Shown here: positions 4,842 through 7,144 of the stretch, one piece after another | Numbering within the stretch: the stretch's first letter is position 1 | Layout of the letters: each line of letters starts with the position of its first letter | Source: Bacteroidales bacterium | GTDB taxonomy: Bacteria > Bacteroidota > Bacteroidia > Bacteroidales > UBA932 | Reading direction: 5' to 3' | NCBI GenBank assembly: GCA_017651785.1 | Contig: JAGCCD010000149.1 | Location: forward strand, 1-7,144 | Length of the DNA: 7,144 nt | Made by a program: the position numbers and the translations under genes | The notes under the pieces: generated by a model | What the model was told of the DNA's origin: nothing | Databases searched by the model: none | The model's input: the letters and a program-made list of their open reading frames with translations, nothing else

Positions 4842-7144
4842 TTAGAATACAACGGAAAGACCCATATTGACAGCTTTCATCACAGGATAGCCTGTGCCCA
4901 GGTTCTCTGCGTCCATGAAGCCTATGTTGCCGAAAGACAGGAGGTTCTGTCCCTGGACGAACACCTTGGCGTCTGAGATGCGGATACTTCTGAGAAGGGA
5001 AGCGGGAAGCCTGTAGTAGAGCTCGCAGTCGCGAAGCTTCAGCCAGCTTACATTGCGGAACCAGATTGTGGAATGCTGGACGTTGTTGGCGACGTTGCTG
5101 GTGGAAAGACGGGGATACAGGGCCTTGTCTCCGGCGATGTCGAAGCAGTTGTCGTAGTATTCCCGGGTAAGGTTGCGGTTGTCGGACAGGGCGCCGCTCC
5201 ATACGTAGCGCACGCCGTCGCCCTCGTCTGCGAGGAGGTTCTTGGTCTGCATTGTAGCACCCTGGAAGGTGGCGTTGATTCCAAGTCCCTTGAATTCCAC
5301 TCCGAGGGTTACGCCGCCGTTAAGGGCGGGGAATGCATAGCCGTAGTCCATTGCAACGACGTCGTTCTCGTTGATGACGTTGTCTCCGTTCACATCCTTG
5401 TACTTGGTGTCACCGACCTTTACCTGGCCGAATTCCTGCAGGGGGCTGTTGTCAATGTCAGCCTGATCCTTGAAGAATCCCAATGCCACGAGTCCGCGGT
5501 TGGCGTCTGCGGGGCTGCCGATCACCGAGAGGTTGGGATATGCCGGGTTCTCGATCCACTCCAGGATACGGCTCTTCGCCAGGGAGGCGTTTGCGTTGAA
5601 GTAAACGTTGAAGCCATTGTCGAAGAGCTTTGCGAAGCGGATGCCTGCCTCTACGCCGTAGCTCGCAACGCGGCCCCTGTCGTCGTACGAGGACTGGATG
5701 CCCACGACGTCGGAATTGAGGGAACCTGCGCTTACGAGGATGTTGCGCCGCTGCTGATAGAAGGCATCTACGGTGAAATCAAGGCAGTTGGCTATCCGCA
5801 GGTCAAGTCCGAGGTTGGCCTTGTTTGCGGTCTCCTGCATGAAATCGGTCGTAGGGAACTGGGTGAGGAACGCACCCCAGGAGCTGGTGAAGTTGTTTCC
5901 GTACCAGAACTGTCCGTGCGAATTGTTCCAGGCTGCCAGCCACAGACCGGCCTGAGGGACGTAGTCGGTATGCTGGGAACCACCGGAGAAGCGGAGCTTG
6001 CCGTAGTTGAGGAAGGATGCCTCGGGCTCATTGACGAAAATCCATCCGAAACCGAACGTGGGAGAGAATGCCCACTTGGCGGGATAGGAACGGTTTGATC
6101 CGTTGGCTGCCAGAACGATGTCCGCTATGAGCTTCTGCGCATAGTCGTAATGCAGGGCGAGGTTGAAATTCTCGCGGTACCAGGTGTTGCTCCTGCCGTC
6201 GCGGATCTCGCTCTTCATATTGTAGTTGAAGTTGGCTGCGAAGAAGTCCTCAACGCCCACCTTGGTTTCATATTTGAGACCGGTATTCACAGTGCCTATA
6301 CGCCACTGGAAATCGATCCAGTTGTTGAAGGTGAGCTTGTCTTCTACGGTACCCATAACGGCCTCCTGAAGGGCGCCGGCGGCATCGTAGTAGTTCCAGC
6401 CGTACTGGTAACCCTTGGTGCGGTTCTCTATCATGTTGGACGCGTTGTCGTAGGATCCGCCTGCATAGAACTTGAGGTTCTTGAGGATGAAGTCGAGATC
6501 CTGCTCAAGGGTGATGTCCGCCCAGATCTGGCGCTGGTGAGACTTGGTGAAGCCTGCACCCCTGGACTTCGCAACGAGGTTGAAGTCTCCGTAGGTCTGG
6601 CTGCCGCCCCATACGCCACCCTGTGTCTTGATGGGGAATGCAAGTGCAGGGACCTTGAACAGATGCCACCAGGCGTCGTTTGAATTGACGTTGGGCACAC
6701 CGTTGGTCTCCATGAAGATGGCCAGGATGTCTGTCTTGACCCTGGTGGTCTTTGTGACCTGGAAGTCGACATTGGTGCGGATATTAGCCTTGGAATACCT
6801 CAGCTGGGAGTTCCAGTCGCCCTGGTCGGGATATTTGTAAAGACCGCTGGCGTCTGTGTAATCCATCTGGGCGTAATACTCAACCTTGTCGGATCCGCCG
6901 AACATTGATACGAAGGCATTGGTCTCGCTTGCGGTATTCTTGAAGACCTCGTTTTTCCAGTCCACATTGGGGTAGACGAACGGGTCGCTGCCATCCTGGA
7001 ACTTCTGCAGTTCGGTCTGGGTGTAGGCGATTGTGTTGCCGTCGTTGAGGCGTGCGGTATTGAGTGCGTTGGCATATTCTTATGCGCTTACCATCTCTGT
7101 CATCTGCGGATCGAACTGGATCTTGTGGGAGGCGCCGGTCTTGA
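4842..7144 (-). CDS. SusC/RagA-family TonB-dependent outer-membrane glycan transporter, 5'-partial, interrupted by an in-frame TAA
   Basis: This is the barrel portion of a SusC-like TonB-dependent transporter, which imports oligosaccharides across the outer membrane using TonB energy. The frame enters at the window edge and runs to a TAA at 4842-4844. About 766 codons are visible of a family norm near 1000, so the signal peptide, carboxypeptidase-like domain and most of the plug lie upstream. Family signs are a post-plug segment with EYANALN and YPNVDW, barrel strands such as KLRFSGGSQHTDY, a Ca-loop-like DVNGDNVINEND at 5361-5396, a late FVQGQNLLSF, and a C-terminal Phe (MGLSVVF) typical of outer-membrane barrels. 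SusD begins 13 nt downstream. A TAA at 7080-7082 interrupts the frame, with 745 further sense codons after it. A GTG at 6963-6965 could be called as a start, but it lies inside the conserved YPNVDW and would give a protein with no signal peptide or plug. The family call is secure; whether the gene is intact is not. Confidence 0.93.
5361..5396 (-). other. Calcium-loop-like Asp/Asn motif in the SusC barrel
   Basis: The codons give DVNGDNVINEND, with acidic or amide side chains at positions 1, 3, 5, 9 and 12 and a hydrophobic residue after the loop centre, as in EF-hand or dockerin-type loops. The motif follows GDTKYK, and this arrangement is common in SusC-like proteins. Calcium binding is inferred, not shown. 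Confidence 0.6.
7080..7082 (-). other. In-frame TAA stop inside the SusC-like gene
   Basis: On the minus strand the codons read GTA AGC GCA TAA GAA TAT GCC, that is V-S-A-stop-E-Y-A. Twenty complete codons upstream (K-T-G-A-S-H-K-I-Q-F-D-P-Q-M-T-E-M-V-S-A) and 745 codons downstream are in the same frame and both look SusC-like. From the family I expect Tyr here (S-A-Y-E-Y-A), encoded TAT or TAC, so one base change in the third position explains the stop. It is either a real nonsense mutation or a sequencing or assembly error. Confidence 0.9.

Noticed and set aside
5073..6098. A 341-codon open frame on the + strand, opposite the SusC-like gene
   Set aside because: It is a shadow of the SusC barrel with no signal peptide, known motif or ribosome-binding evidence. 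Other long + strand frames (2472-3113, 6150-6683) have the same explanation.
4842..6965. A shorter SusC gene starting at the GTG at 6963-6965
   Set aside because: This GTG encodes the Val of the conserved YPNVDW segment. Starting here would give a barrel without signal peptide or plug, and conserved SusC sequence continues upstream to the TAA and beyond it.
7080..7082. Stop-codon reassignment or programmed readthrough at the SusC TAA
   Set aside because: TAA ends SusC correctly at 4842-4844 and TAG ends the next two genes where their families should end, so a reassigned code is unlikely. No readthrough signal is evident.

Overview
The window is part of a glycan-uptake operon (polysaccharide utilization locus, PUL) from a member of the Bacteroidota, probably Bacteroidales. 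The evidence is an adjacent SusC/SusD-type pair, lipoprotein signal peptides with an acidic or Lys-Glu stretch after the lipidated Cys, and BACON, IPT/TIG and SusE/F-like domains. The third-position G/C preference looks higher than in typical Bacteroides, closer to Alistipes-like or uncultured Bacteroidales lineages. That placement is an impression, not a measurement. The substrate cannot be named, because no glycoside hydrolase, lyase, sulfatase, sensor or regulator lies in the window.

All four genes are on the minus strand, so transcription runs from position 7144 towards 1. (1) A SusC-like TonB-dependent transporter, missing its N-terminal part beyond the window edge, ends at 4842. (2) A SusD-like lipoprotein (4828-3152) follows after 13 nt. 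(3) A lipoprotein (3128-1170) follows after 23 nt, with two IPT/TIG-like domains and three tandem copies of a Trp-rich beta-sandwich-like domain. (4) A second lipoprotein (1164 to beyond position 1) follows after 5 nt, with a BACON domain, a SusE/F-like domain, a fourth diverged copy of the same repeat domain, and perhaps the start of a fifth. There is no gene-free stretch longer than 23 nt, and I saw no promoter, terminator, RNA gene or mobile element.

The inferred system is an outer-membrane glycan importer: SusC is the gated barrel, SusD its lid, and the two multimodular lipoproteins are surface glycan-binding proteins that capture polysaccharide.

Two things stand out. First, the SusC reading frame carries an in-frame TAA at 7080-7082 where the family usually has a Tyr (expected Ser-Ala-Tyr-Glu-Tyr-Ala). 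The frame is open and SusC-like on both sides, so this is a point nonsense mutation or a base error. Second, the Trp-rich domain is amplified in the third gene and shared with the fourth. Copies 2 and 3 differ at one base over 100 nt, while flanking segments of copy 3 resemble copy 1 or copy 4, which suggests recent duplication and gene conversion.
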